Part shown: piece by piece, positions 19,252-29,500 of the stretch
How positions within the stretch are numbered: position 1 is the first letter of the stretch
Layout: each line of letters begins with the position of its first letter
Source: Chloropicon primus
Lineage: Eukaryota > Chlorophyta > Chloropicophyceae > Chloropicales > Chloropicaceae
Direction of reading: 5' to 3'
DNA length: 64,000 nt
Assembly (NCBI GenBank): GCA_023205875.1
Contig: CP060754.1
Location: 620,001 to 684,000, forward strand
Program-made: the position numbers and the translations under genes
Notes under the pieces: generated by a model
What the model was told of the DNA's origin: nothing
Seen by the model: only the letters and a program-made list of their open reading frames with translations
Database searches by the model: none

Positions 19252-21420
19252 ATGGCGCGATCAGGGAAGCGCCGTAAGAAAAAGGAGAAGCAGGGGAGTG
19301 GCTCGACGAGTTCCACAAGGAGGTCGCACTCTGGCGAGAGTCATGCTCAGGGCGCTTCGAAGTCGGGGCAGGAGTCTCCGACGACGGAGCCGTTACGTCG
19401 GTTCTGGAATCAGGGCTTGCAGTTGCTCTACTCGTTGTGCCTGCTTCCTATCGCGGACGACCCCGCCTCTGCGGGTGAGGGTTCGAGCACGCCTCGCAAG
19501 AAGCGGGGGCGGAAGCGGAAGGAGAAGCCGCTGGACGACCCCGCCTCTGCTTTCGAGGAGGGTTCGAGCACGCCTCGCAAGAAGCGGGGGGGGAAGCGGA
19601 AGGGGAAGCCGCCGGAGGCGGCTTCCTCTGCGGGTGAGAGTTCGAGCTCGTCAGGCAAGCCTCGCAAGAAGCCTCGCAAGAAGGGCAAGAAGAAGAACAA
19701 GAAGAAGGGTAAGAAGAAGAAGAACAAGAGGGGGAAGAAAGCAGGGAAGCAGCCGGGTGGCTTGGCGGACGACAGCGTGAAGAAGACCTGGTTCTCATCG
19801 ATCAAGAGAGAACTTGAAGAGGTAAAGTGTCCGAAGACGGGATGGAGGTCGTGCTTGAACCTTCCAGAAGATTCTGTGGTATCCGTCGAGACATTGCAGT
19901 CGCCCGCCAAAAGGAAGAGGGGGCAGAAACTGAAGACCTCCAAGCTATTGTCGGAGCGAACGGTGATACGGACGAGGAAGCTGAGGATGCGCTTGAACCC
20001 TGAGCAGGCGAAGTGCCTTTGCAACTGGATGGGAGCTGCGCGTTTCACATACAACAAGTGTTTGGAGGCGGTCAAGAAGGAGGGTTTTCCGCTGGTTTGG
20101 ACCGTCCTGCTGGACAGATTTGTGACGGCCAAACCGCGACGCCCTGAGGTCTTTGAGGGGCTGGAGAAAGAGCTGAAAGAAATCCAATGCTCTCCACGGC
20201 CATGGACAAAACAGGAGGCAGAGCTTTTCGCGGCCAGAGAGAAGAGACTCGAGAGCCAAATTGGAGGCAGACGATTTCGCGCCGAAGTGGCCAAGGACCG
20301 GGACTACGTTAGCGGGGCCTTTGTAAATCAGAAGCATCCTTGGCTGAAGGATACCCCCTGTGCCATCAGACAAGCTGCCGTGCGAAGTCTCATCAAGGCA
20401 TGGGATTCGAACATCGCGAAGCAGGAAGCGATGAAGGAGCGCGGCGAGGAGAAGGGGCACCGCTTCGTTCTCAAGTATCGTCAACGTCAGCAACCGAGCT
20501 CTTGGACCATTGAAATTGATGCAAGAGAGTTAAAGAACGTGGAGACGATCGAAAGGCCAAACACGAGGCACAAGGATGACACCAAGCACAACAAACGACG
20601 CAAGTGGACCAAGCTGGAGGTGTTCAAGAAGAAGATGGCCGGCGGGCCCCTGTACTTGACGGAGGAGATCCCCGGGGGCAAGATCGAGGGTGCCGTGAAG
20701 ATCACAAGAAATCGCCTTGGGCAGTTCCACATGCACATTCCCATCGCGACGCCATGGGATCGCCTGCCACCCCTGAAGCCTGAGAACAAGCGGAAGGTTG
20801 TCGCCCTGGATCCGGGAGTCAGGACCTTTCAGACGTCGTACTCGCCGCAAGAAGGCGTCGGGGAGTATGCCAAGGGCGAGCGAGGCTTCGCGAGGCTGTT
20901 CAACCTCTGCTGGAGGATTGATGAGATCATTTCCGAGCGCAAAGACCCAAAGGTGAAGCTCCCTTACCTCGACCGCCGCGACTTGAAGAGACAGCAATAC
21001 GCCTGCATGGAGAAAATTCGAGGTCTGACGAACGAGCTTCACAAAAAGGTAGCCAACGATCTATGCAGGAGGTTCGACACAATCCTCCTCCCGGAGTTCA
21101 AGTCCCAAGACATGGTGAAGAAGAACAACAACGGGAGACGCCGAGTGATCAGGAAGAAGACGGCTCGCACGCTCTTGACGTTGAGGCACTATGCGTTCAG
21201 AACGTTCTTGGCTTCCAAGGTGCTCTTGCACGGCAGTGAGCTGGCGATCGTGACGGAGGAGTACACCTCCAAGACCTGTGGCAGGTGCGGACACATCAAG
21301 GACAACCTGGGTGGAGCAGAGGTGTACAAGTGCCAGAAGTGTGGCTTCAAGTGCGGTCGGGATGTGAACGGGGCACGCAACGTCCTCCTGAAGCACTTGC
21401 GTCAACCAAAAAGTGTGTAA
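19252..21420 (+). CDS. Fanzor: Fanzor: eukaryotic TnpB-like RNA-guided nuclease, apparently intact
   Basis: 722 residues from the ATG at 19252 (MARSGKRRKK); the frame is open upstream to 18994 but overlaps the divergent gene. Residues about 1-225 form a Lys/Arg/Ser-rich extension with imperfect tandem repeats, likely nuclear-targeting. The TnpB core follows: TRKLRMRLNPEQAKCLCNWM (N-terminal OrfB-type block), ALDPGVRTFQTSYSP with catalytic D520 (RuvC-I), ILLPEFKSQD with E615 (RuvC-II), the zinc finger C676-x2-C679 and C694-x2-C697 in TSKTCGRCG and YKCQKCG, and GRDVNGARN with D704 (RuvC-III). All three acidic residues and four cysteines are present, and no stop or frameshift is seen. TnpB in bacteria is about 400 residues, so the extra length is the N-terminal arm plus an insertion. 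No recombinase or transposase gene lies next to it. Confidence 0.93.
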   Translation: MARSGKRRKKKEKQGSGSTSSTRRSHSGESHAQGASKSGQESPTTEPLRRFWNQGLQLLYSLCLLPIADDPASAGEGSSTPRKKRGRKRKEKPLDDPASAFEEGSSTPRKKRGGKRKGKPPEAASSAGESSSSSGKPRKKPRKKGKKKNKKKGKKKKNKRGKKAGKQPGGLADDSVKKTWFSSIKRELEEVKCPKTGWRSCLNLPEDSVVSVETLQSPAKRKRGQKLKTSKLLSERTVIRTRKLRMRLNPEQAKCLCNWMGAARFTYNKCLEAVKKEGFPLVWTVLLDRFVTAKPRRPEVFEGLEKELKEIQCSPRPWTKQEAELFAAREKRLESQIGGRRFRAEVAKDRDYVSGAFVNQKHPWLKDTPCAIRQAAVRSLIKAWDSNIAKQEAMKERGEEKGHRFVLKYRQRQQPSSWTIEIDARELKNVETIERPNTRHKDDTKHNKRRKWTKLEVFKKKMAGGPLYLTEEIPGGKIEGAVKITRNRLGQFHMHIPIATPWDRLPPLKPENKRKVVALDPGVRTFQTSYSPQEGVGEYAKGERGFARLFNLCWRIDEIISERKDPKVKLPYLDRRDLKRQQYACMEKIRGLTNELHKKVANDLCRRFDTILLPEFKSQDMVKKNNNGRRRVIRKKTARTLLTLRHYAFRTFLASKVLLHGSELAIVTEEYTSKTCGRCGHIKDNLGGAEVYKCQKCGFKCGRDVNGARNVLLKHLRQPKSV
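19456..19640 (+). repeat. Tandem repeat inside the Fanzor N-terminal coding region
   Basis: A unit of about 78-81 bp starting GACCCCGCCTCTGC begins at about 19460 and 19538, with a degenerate third start near 19620. It encodes repeats like GSSTPRKKRGRKRKEKP. The copies differ at scattered bases and by one in-frame codon change. Confidence 0.8.
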
Positions 21421-21824
21421 CTCCTCAGGGTTGCACATACGTTTGTTAGTACGGGCTGCCGTGCGTGGGCGGAAGTGTTCGTTCATGTACGGTGGAATGG
21501 TCGTGGTAGGGCTGAATTACCCTGCCGAGAAACTTACAAACTCGGTGAAACGACCTTTGCAGAAAACTAACAGGTAAGTTGTGGCCGGTCTCCTTCTCTC
21601 CGTGTTTCTCTCTTTCAGTGGAAAGGAGAACTTGCCTTTGTGCTTCCAGTATTGACTGTGATTTCCCTACCGTCCTTTCGTGACTTTTCTGTGTGCTTTG
21701 CCAGCAAGGACAAAAAAACTTAAGCTCCTCTGTGTGGTGGTAGAAAACCGGCATGAATTACACAAATGAATGGCTTCACAAAAATGACGTGCGTGCACCA
21801 GGAGCGCGACTTGGGTCTTTTCCT
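21421..21824 (+). ncRNA. Candidate Fanzor guide (omega) RNA region downstream of the stop
   Basis: This is 404 bp with no supported ORF. By eye it contains hairpins: 21449-21464 (6 bp stem with one G-U pair, GCTG loop), 21505-21526 (7 bp stem with one G-U pair, 8 nt loop) and an overlapping 5 bp stem 21525-21529 with 21541-21545. TnpB and Fanzor guide RNAs typically overlap or follow the 3' end of the nuclease ORF. Pairing alone is weak evidence, so this is only a candidate. Some of the region may simply be 3' UTR, with splice-like GTAAGT and TTTCAG at 21572-21619. Confidence 0.35.
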
Positions 21825-23232
21825 TCACCAGTCGTCAGGCACCTCGCAACCCTCGTCGTCGTCGTCGGTGCACTGCCAGTCCAAGTCCCCCTCGGGGTTC
21901 GTGGCGCTCCTCAGCCTCCTCGCGGCGAGAATCGCGTCCATGGACTCCCCCTGCATGGGCAGCCGAAGGGCAGAGACTATCTTGTAGGCGATACCCACGA
22001 GGAAGTTCAGCACGGGGAACTCCATGATTTTTTGTATCCACCCCAGGTTTGCGGCGCTGTAGAGCAACTCAAGCGCCTCTGGCCCCCTGAGGATCTCGCT
22101 GCTCTCCTTAATGACGTGAATTGTGTCCATCCCCTCCTCGAAAGTGATCCCCTCGTTCAGCACGGGGTCGTAGTCCGGGTCCCTCAGGTTGACAAAGCAG
22201 ATCTTTCCCTTGTCGTCCCGCCTCTTGAGCATGTTGACCAGAGACATGCAGAGGTTGCAGTCGCCGTCGTAGAGGTACTTGACCTCCCAGTTCTGCGACG
22301 CGAGCGAGGTCGACGGGTCCCCCTCGAAAGGACCAAAGTCCTCCACGCTCGCCAGCGAGTCAAACCCGTCCAGGTCCACAAAAGTGTTGTCCGGGAAGCT
22401 CCCGTTTATCCAAAGACGCCTCTCCGACCCCATGATGGACTCCTTCTTCCTCAGGAGGGGCTGAGCACCGTGGTCGCGCCACGCAAACGAGGAAAAAAAA
22501 GCGTTCGCGCTCGTCAGTCGCCGGTCTTGCACGCCTCTCGCGCGCGGGGAGGGGAGGGGAAGAGTTCGGAGGGAAAATATCGCTCACCTGAAAAATGTCT
22601 GTCCTCGAAACGATCCCCAGCAAGTACCCCGCTTCGTCCACGACGGGCAGGCGGTGGACCTTGTACGCCAGCATGACCCCCGCAGCCTCGCCGATCCTCG
22701 CGTGCGGCCTCACGCAGACGGGAGGAGTGCTCATGTGCTTGCTCGCGACCGTGGTCTGGAGGTACGTCTTGTAGTCCGCCCGCGCCAGAAGGGGCCTGAG
22801 GTCGTGGCGCGATATCACGCCAACCACCTTGTCCCCGTCGTCCACGACGGGAACGCCCTCGACCCTCTTGTCCTGCAGCACCTTCCTCACCTCCTGGAGC
22901 GAGTTGTTGCCCCGTACCTTGGCCAGGGCGGTCGCGGGCGTCATGATGTCCTCCACGACGTCGTCCGGCTCTATCAGCTCTAAGCGGTCGAGGTTCTCGT
23001 TCGAGTAAGCGTCGGAACGCATCTGGGGCCCCTTGTCGTCGCTGCCCCTGCTCTTCTGCGAGTCGCTCTCCAGCTGAGCCCTCGCGAGCACCGGGCCCCT
23101 CTCGCCCCGGATTTTCAAACCGCGCTTCTTCCCATCCAAGGGGCACCGCTGCCTGCGGAGGAGGCTCGCCCGTATCTCCTTCTCATGCCTGCAGCTGGGC
23201 ACCTTGCACCTCGGACCCACCACCGCACGCAT
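21825..23232 (-). CDS. CBS-pair plus DCC (DUF393) fusion protein, two exons
   Basis: The exons are 23232-22588 and 22460-21825, giving 426 residues. The intron of 127 nt has GTGAGC and CTCAG borders and joins RTDIFQ to PLLRKK in phase 0. The first part has a basic, Cys-containing N terminus followed by two CBS motifs: VEDIMTPATALAKV with VGVISRHDL, and VASKHMSTPPVCVRP with LLGIVSRTDIF, a typical ligand-sensing pair. The second part is a DCC/DUF393 domain with the thioredoxin-like signature YLYDGDCNLCMSLVNML, then DVxILRGPEAL-like helices. DCC proteins are putative thiol-disulfide oxidoreductases. The N terminus may be an organelle-targeting sequence. An alternative is two separate genes, but the splice sites and frame favour a fusion. 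Confidence 0.72.
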
Positions 23233-23553
23233 GCTGCTGCTCCTAATGTATCCCTCGCCTCGCTTGGCTCACGACCAACCACAGAGAACAACCTCCGCTC
23301 TCGCTTTTGAGGAAGTCCTGTCGAGATCACAAAATATCTGAGGACGATGAGGGACATCTGATGGTGAGGGAGGGGGAGCTTCACTTGGGCCACCTTGCAC
23401 CTCGGCAAAGAGTCGTGTTTAAGAGGTAATACGTATGACAAAGAATTAGCGCTGGCCTTGATCGACTCGACTGTGTCGATCTTGCGACACGAGGGGACGC
23501 TCAAAGATTCAGCAACCCGCGTTATGGCCGTTCCTGTCCCTCTTTCCCCACAT
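23233..23553. other. Intergenic region upstream of CBS-DCC gene
   Basis: 321 bp, presumed promoter of the CBS-DCC gene and 3' flank of the PDE12-YRDC gene. A 17 bp segment (ACCTTGCACCTCGG with flanks) at 23386-23404 repeats one in the CBS-DCC coding start at about 23196-23214. Nothing else was recognised. Confidence 0.5.
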
Positions 23554-26229
23554 CTATTGTTGCTCGTTGATACCATACCGCTCGAGGATGGAGCGAGCCT
23601 CGGCCTCGCTGCAGCCCTTTCGGACAATCTTGTAGACTCCCTCCTGGGTCAGGTCGATTATGGTGGAGCCGGAAGTTCCCGCGTTCAGGCTGCCCCCGTC
23701 GTACACGTTGGCGCACTTGGACCAGATCTCTCGAAAGTGACCCACGGCCGTGCTGCTCTGGCCCCCGCTGATGTTCGCGCTGGTCAGCGCGATGGCGAAA
23801 CCGAGTTGGGACACCACGCCCCGGACGAAGGATGACTCTGGCACCCGGATTCCCACCGTCTTGGTGCCCGGGTTGAGGTTCTTGCTCAGCTCGGAGTCCT
23901 CCTTCCTGTTCAGCAGCAGGGTGTAAGGGCCAGGCAAGAACTCCTCGACCAGGCCCCCTGGGAGGTGGGACGCCTCCCCGTACCTCCCGATCTCCGAGGC
24001 GTGGGCGATGCAGAGAGCGAGAGGGAGGAACGCCGGACGTTGCTTGGCGTCGTAAATTCTGTCGATCCCCTCGTCGCTCGAAGCCGCCGCGGCCACCCCA
24101 TAGATCGTGTCCGTGGGGACTGCTATTATCTTTCCTTGCCTCAGCGCGTCCGCCGCCTTTCCCTCGTTCCACCGGCTCGCGGGGAGAGGCATGACCTCCC
24201 TGTCTTCCGGCGGTGGCCACGCCAAGGGCACGCCCCCCGTGGCCGTGGCGCCAGACGCGTCCAGAAAAGAAAAGTCGGCCACAAGCGACACGTGGTCCGA
24301 GGGGAAGGCCTGGGACGGCAAGTACCCCTGCTTCAGGACCCGGCCTTCGCTGTCCACGTCCTCTTCCCTGCACAAGTCCCTCTCCAGCGGCAACGGCGCA
24401 AAATCTTCCAGCTTCATTCCCTGGGGGTTGAAAAATATGTAGTCCAAAGCCCCGATGTACCCCTTGACGTAGTTTGTGAAGGACGAACGCAGCCCGTCCG
24501 CACTCGTCAGCGGGCCGAATGGATTCTTGAGATAGAACCCGGTGACCGCCTCGCCGCCAAGCGCGCTGCCCGCGTCGAGCTCGTACTTGAGCTCCTCGTC
24601 CTGCTCGAAGCCCGCCTCTTCGTCCCGGCCCTTCCAGGAGAACCTCAAGCAGTCCAGCCACTCGTAGTGCTCCCTAGACACGGAGCCTTTGGCCAAGAGC
24701 TCGATCGCGCCCGTGTCAGGCTCGCTGTTGAGGTCGCCGCAGATCAGGACAACACAGTCTCCCAGGAGCTTGTGGCGGGACAGCAGGTCTGACGCGTACG
24801 CCAGCATCACCGCAACAGACAGGGACCGCACGTGACTTGCACCCGGGTGAAAGTAGAGGTGCGTGTTCGTGACCAGTATCTTCCTCTTTGAGTCGTTCTC
24901 CTCGAGGAGCACGAACTGGGCGGCCGTGGAGATCTTCTTCAAGATCGCAGCGAGATTCGGGTCACTGGCAATGGCGCGCCCCACTCCCACCCCGAGGTGC
25001 TGCTCCAACCACTGCTCGTCCCCAAAGTAGTCGCGGATGTGGATGGATTCCTTGCCGATTGCGCTCAGCCTGCCGGATTTCCAGAACAAGGCGCAACCTT
25101 CCGCTTTGGACGTCTTGGGCCCGAAGAAGCCGGAGTAGCCCATGGATTCGAGACGCGGAGACCAAAACTTGTCGTACAAGTACGTGTCCATCTCCTGCAA
25201 GCAGACCACGTCGCTCGCAAAGCCTCCGATCTCAAAGAGGGAAAGCTGCTGCCTGTAACCGGTATCCAGGTGCTCCGGCGCAATCTCGGGGAACAGGACG
25301 TCCCTGGCATAGTCCGTCTTCGAGTACACGTCCGCGAGAATGTTGTATGTCATGATTCGCAGACTGGTGTCCGGCTTGGATCGTGCCATCCTCTCGTGCC
25401 TAGCTTTCATGAACTCCAGGCGAGGCGCCCCCATCACGGGCTCCACCGAGACGGCTTCCCTCGGCTCCCCCAGCCTGCCCCCGCAGGCCGGCTCGCACTT
25501 GATCTTGATCCTTTTCCCAACGTGCTGCTCGTCGACGGCGAGGTCTGGCTTGCCCTCCGCGACGAGCTCCCACCCCTTCTCGCTCTCCACGTACCAGAGC
25601 CACTTGCAGTCGCCCCGGGAGCAAAACTCCAGCCTCGCGTAAGGGGACGTCACGATGTCCCCCGCCACGACCCTTTTGGGCAGAGATATCTCGCTGCACG
25701 CGGGCAGGTTGGTCTCTATCCTGAGCTTCTTCTCCAGCAGACCGGCGTTCTCTTCCTTGAGGGTGTACTTGAGCTCGAGCGTGTATCCCGTCTGCCACGC
25801 TTCCGAGTTCGTCGTGGTCTCGGGCACGGGCTTCCCAATGCGGTCCAGGATCGTGCAGCTCACGCCGAGATCGGCTGCGACGTCCGACGCCGCGGCCGAG
25901 TGCTCCCCCCTTGACTTCTTCCTCTCTCGACCGCCCTGGTTCCCCAGGCAAGCCGACGAGACCGTCCGCCGAATTCTCTCCAGGGGCTTTGCTATCGCCT
26001 CGTCCTTCTTGCGGCACATGTTCCGCATACGACCCGCCGGCGGAAGCGCCACTTGGATCGTCATCTCGTCCTCTCCATCGGCCTTCCGCACAAGGACGCG
26101 GTCCTCGCAAGTAGCCTGGAGTCCCACAGCACTCGCGAGTGCCCCCCTGTTCACGCCCCCGTTCGGCACCTTTCCCACCATACCTTTCGCTCCTCTCCCG
26201 CTCAGCCGATTGCAGAGTCCAAATAACAT
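23554..26229 (-). CDS. Fusion of PDE12-like 2'-phosphodiesterase (EEP) with YRDC/TsaC threonylcarbamoyl-AMP synthase
   Basis: One uninterrupted ORF of 891 residues. Residues about 150-265 match the PDE12 N-terminal domain (CKWLWYVESEKGWELVAEGK, then VGKRIKIKCEP). Residues about 290-665 form a CCR4/nocturnin-type EEP domain: MTYNILADVY, VVCLQEMDTYLYDKFW, GYSGFFGPKTSKAEGCALF, CGDLNSEPDTGA and PSDHVSLVADFSF carry the expected metal and nucleophile-activating residues. Residues about 682-891 form a YrdC/Sua5 domain: GKIIAVPTDTIYGVAAAA, YDAKQRPAFLPLALCIA with the K-x-R motif, GPYTLLLNRK, VGIRVPESSFV and ALTSANISGGQSS. PDE12 trims 3' tails of mitochondrial RNAs and YRDC makes the t6A37 precursor, so both parts act on RNA or tRNA. 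A basic N terminus may target an organelle. Confidence 0.9.
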   Translation of the reverse strand: MLFGLCNRLSGRGAKGMVGKVPNGGVNRGALASAVGLQATCEDRVLVRKADGEDEMTIQVALPPAGRMRNMCRKKDEAIAKPLERIRRTVSSACLGNQGGRERKKSRGEHSAAASDVAADLGVSCTILDRIGKPVPETTTNSEAWQTGYTLELKYTLKEENAGLLEKKLRIETNLPACSEISLPKRVVAGDIVTSPYARLEFCSRGDCKWLWYVESEKGWELVAEGKPDLAVDEQHVGKRIKIKCEPACGGRLGEPREAVSVEPVMGAPRLEFMKARHERMARSKPDTSLRIMTYNILADVYSKTDYARDVLFPEIAPEHLDTGYRQQLSLFEIGGFASDVVCLQEMDTYLYDKFWSPRLESMGYSGFFGPKTSKAEGCALFWKSGRLSAIGKESIHIRDYFGDEQWLEQHLGVGVGRAIASDPNLAAILKKISTAAQFVLLEENDSKRKILVTNTHLYFHPGASHVRSLSVAVMLAYASDLLSRHKLLGDCVVLICGDLNSEPDTGAIELLAKGSVSREHYEWLDCLRFSWKGRDEEAGFEQDEELKYELDAGSALGGEAVTGFYLKNPFGPLTSADGLRSSFTNYVKGYIGALDYIFFNPQGMKLEDFAPLPLERDLCREEDVDSEGRVLKQGYLPSQAFPSDHVSLVADFSFLDASGATATGGVPLAWPPPEDREVMPLPASRWNEGKAADALRQGKIIAVPTDTIYGVAAAASSDEGIDRIYDAKQRPAFLPLALCIAHASEIGRYGEASHLPGGLVEEFLPGPYTLLLNRKEDSELSKNLNPGTKTVGIRVPESSFVRGVVSQLGFAIALTSANISGGQSSTAVGHFREIWSKCANVYDGGSLNAGTSGSTIIDLTQEGVYKIVRKGCSEAEARSILERYGINEQQ

Positions 26230-26593
26230 GTGCCGCGCACCCCACGCACGCCCCTTCCCCCCAACCCCCCCTCTCTGCCACCCCTACCCCCCGTCGCCAC
26301 GGCCGGTCGAAGAGAGGTCCTCCCTTCCTTCCCCCTAAGAGCAAGGGCCCTTGGTGAGGCCAAGGCCTGAATGAAATTGGGGAATTGGTTCTTGGTGGGC
26401 GGGTGTCGGCCCCGAAAGGATCGATCGTGATCGTGATCGGCGGGGAGAAGGGGAAGGAGATCTTCCGGACATCGGGCTCGGCAGTGTCCGGTCTCTGTCT
26501 TTGTCCGGAAGCCGCTGTATTGGCGCGTGAATGGCAGGGAATTGATCGAAAGAAGCGGACCAGGTTAGACGAGGCCAAGAGACCCACACGGGG
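26230..26593. promoter_or_regulatory. Divergent promoter between PDE12-YRDC and PHD/FHA genes
   Basis: 364 bp. C-rich on the left (26245-26335) and mixed on the right, with short palindromic runs such as GATCGATCGTGATCGTGATC near 26420. No RNA gene or TATA box is evident. Confidence 0.4.
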
Positions 26594-29500
26594 ATGGAGA
26601 GGTCAGTTACGAGGACGGAGTGGGTGAGTCTTACGGGGGCGAGTGATCCGGACTCCCCGTTCTGGACGCAGGATAAGGATGGCTGGGAGGATCCGGTGGG
26701 GCAGGAGGTGGTCTTGTTCCTCCAGGGTTTCGAGGAAGTCGCAAAGAGCTTGGACTTGGCACCTCCCTCGACTTTGAGGTGGACCAGCTTCAGGGCGCGC
26801 AGGGCATCGGAGTGCGGGCTCTCGGGCAGGGGAATAAGGGTGGAGAGCACGGCACAATGCGTCGTCAAGGAATGCTGGTACCTCGTGAGAGAAAGGGGCG
26901 AAGAGGAGGGTCGGGAAGTGCCGGTCGGTCCCGCCGAGCCAACTGAAGATGAGCAAGCCAGAGAGCAAGCCGTTGTGGCGGAAGCTGCTGCACTGCTCGA
27001 GGGTTTGGTGGGAGTTCCTAATCCAACTGCCCCGCCCGCCGCCGAAGGAGCCCACACCGCCGAACAAGCTGCCGCGGAGGCCACGGCACTGATCCAAGGG
27101 CTGGGGGCACCTGCTCCGCCAGATGAAGCCCCTGCCGAAGGAGCCCACACCGCCGAACAAGCTGCCGCGGAGGCCACGGCACTGATCCAAGGGCTGGGGG
27201 CGCCTGCTCCGCCAGATGAAGCCGCTGCCCAAGGAGCTGGGGAGCCCCCAAACCCTGCAGAGCAAGCGGAGGCGCCCGAAGCGGGTGCCGGGGTCCATGA
27301 TGATGAGGCCCAGGAGGCAAACGTTAAGGGGGAACCATTCCTGCGGCTCAAACTGAGGAGGCTGACCGTGGACGGCAAAGGAAGCGAATTTTTCCTGGAC
27401 TATCACGTCAACAGCAAGCACGTGGACTGCGGAGAGTATGTGGTCAAAAGATCGAGATACGACCGCGCGATGCGGAAAAGGCTAAAGATCGGTGACAGGG
27501 TAAAAATGTTTTGGAGGGATCCCGTTCAGATTGACATGGGAAACTGGTTCAAGGGCACGGTGCAGAGTACGCACAGATCGGCAAGCTCGTATTCTGACCA
27601 CCTGCTGAAAGACTCAAAGTGGGAGAGCTTGGAAGTCTTGTGGGAGCTTTCGTCCCATTCCCGCGAGCTCTCCCGCGTGAGCCCGTGGGAGATAGAGCTC
27701 CTGCCAAAGTACGACGAGGAAGGGAAGCTTGTGGGAGGGAACAAGGAGGTCGCGTTTAATCCCAGGGAGTATCTTGACCAGGAGTGGATGCCCAAGCACC
27801 GGAACAAGAGGATGAGATTCGCGGCCCCGAACATCCCGGACACCATGGCCAAGGGGCACAACACAAAAACCTTCAACTGGAGTTCCGCGCTGTGCCATGT
27901 CTGCAAGCAGCCAGATAACCTCGTCAAGTGCGGAGGTCAGTGCCTCCGCAGCTTCCACGCGCATTGCATTCCTGACGAGGATGTGGGATCTTCTTCCAGC
28001 AGCAGCACCTGGTTCTGCAGGGACTGCAGAGAAGGCAATGCTTTTTGTGCTATCTGCAACAAAAGCGGCAAGGCTGGTGTGGATGTCCACAAGTGCAGGA
28101 TGGGAGGTTGCGGAAGCTTTTACCATCTCGAGTGTCTGAAGGAGCTCCCCGCGTGGTCTGTCGGCTGGGGCCAGAAGAACGAGAGGAACGAGGGGTCAGC
28201 GGAGCGTCACATCGAACTCTTCCAGAAGGGAGCAGAGCAGAAAGCGGTGTTTGTCTGCCCAGGGCACTTCTGTCACGAGTGCCACCTGAGTGGCGATGCG
28301 CTCAGAATTCTCAGGTGCTCCAATTGCAACATGCACGCGTACCATGCGTCCCACGTCCGGTGGGATCACTGCGTCAAGGTGGCTTCGGAGAAGAACCTAA
28401 TATGCCCCTATTGCACCTACAATGCCTTTCACCCGGAGGGGGCGAGTGCAATGCCACCCTTGCTGACGTACACGCCGACGTTTGAGCCAGGAAGTGTGGT
28501 TGGGAGGGTGAAGAAGATCAGCGGCCAAGCAGCCGAGCTTTTTCTTGTTGGCAAGAAGAGGTTTCTGTTCGGGTCACACACCAAGGGCGGAGGTTGCGAC
28601 TTCGTCTTGAACCTCAAGGGAGTCAAGTTTCACTCGGAAATTGTCGCCGAGAGTCCTGGCAAGTATTACATCAGGTGCAACGCCGGGGGATCAAAGTGCA
28701 AAGCGCCTCTTGTCCTGAACCACGTCGTCATCACCGGCGGAGAGAGGGTCTACCTGAAGGACGGGGATGATTTCGACATCGGAAGCAACAAGTTCGTGTT
28801 TGAAATCTTGAAGCCAGGTGACGAGAGCATTCCGGGGGACAAGAATATGAGGCTGAAGTTTCCAGACGAGATCTCGCTCGAGAGGGCGAAAGCGACTCCG
28901 TCGCACGCGGAGGACCAGCATCACATGAACGCCCTACTCGAGAAGTTCGAGATCTCCAACTACAACTCTGCTTTTTCCAAGCTCAAGAAGGTTCAGCAGA
29001 AGCAAAAGGGAACTCCGAAGGGGCCTGGGCCGCTGCCAGAGTCCTCCACCAAGGCGAAGAGCAACAGATCCCAAAGGGAACGAAAAGCCACCAAGTACTC
29101 GGACATGTGGTATTCGGACGAGGAGGAAATCATCATGGAAGAACCTGACGAGGACGAGGACGAAGATGACACCCAGCTGGACAAGAAGCTCTTCGCCAGC
29201 AATCCCATACTCCCCCCCCCGCTGCCCGACTCGCCGGGGAAGGGGGAGGAGGGGGTGGAGATGGACGACTACCTGGGCCAGGTCAGCATCTTCCAGAGCG
29301 GGGTTTCCGAGACTGCCGAGATCCAGACGCAGACAGAGGCCCGGGCCATGGACACCAGGGGGACTCAGACGGAGGGCCTCTTCGTGGACCCGCCTGCTCC
29401 AAGGCTTGAGGGCACGGCGGTCGTCATCAAGAGGGAACCCTCGAGTGACGAAAACGGGGGCGACGTCGTCATGACAGAGGCACAGCAGCAGGACCAGGAG

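Noticed and set aside
19059-21824. Terminal inverted repeats or target-site duplication around the Fanzor gene
   Set aside because: Only short shared strings such as AAAAAAACT on both sides were found, no convincing element ends.
23522-24661. Minus-strand ORF in a second frame over the YRDC half
   Set aside because: The other frame carries all catalytic motifs; this one is Gly/Arg-rich shadow.
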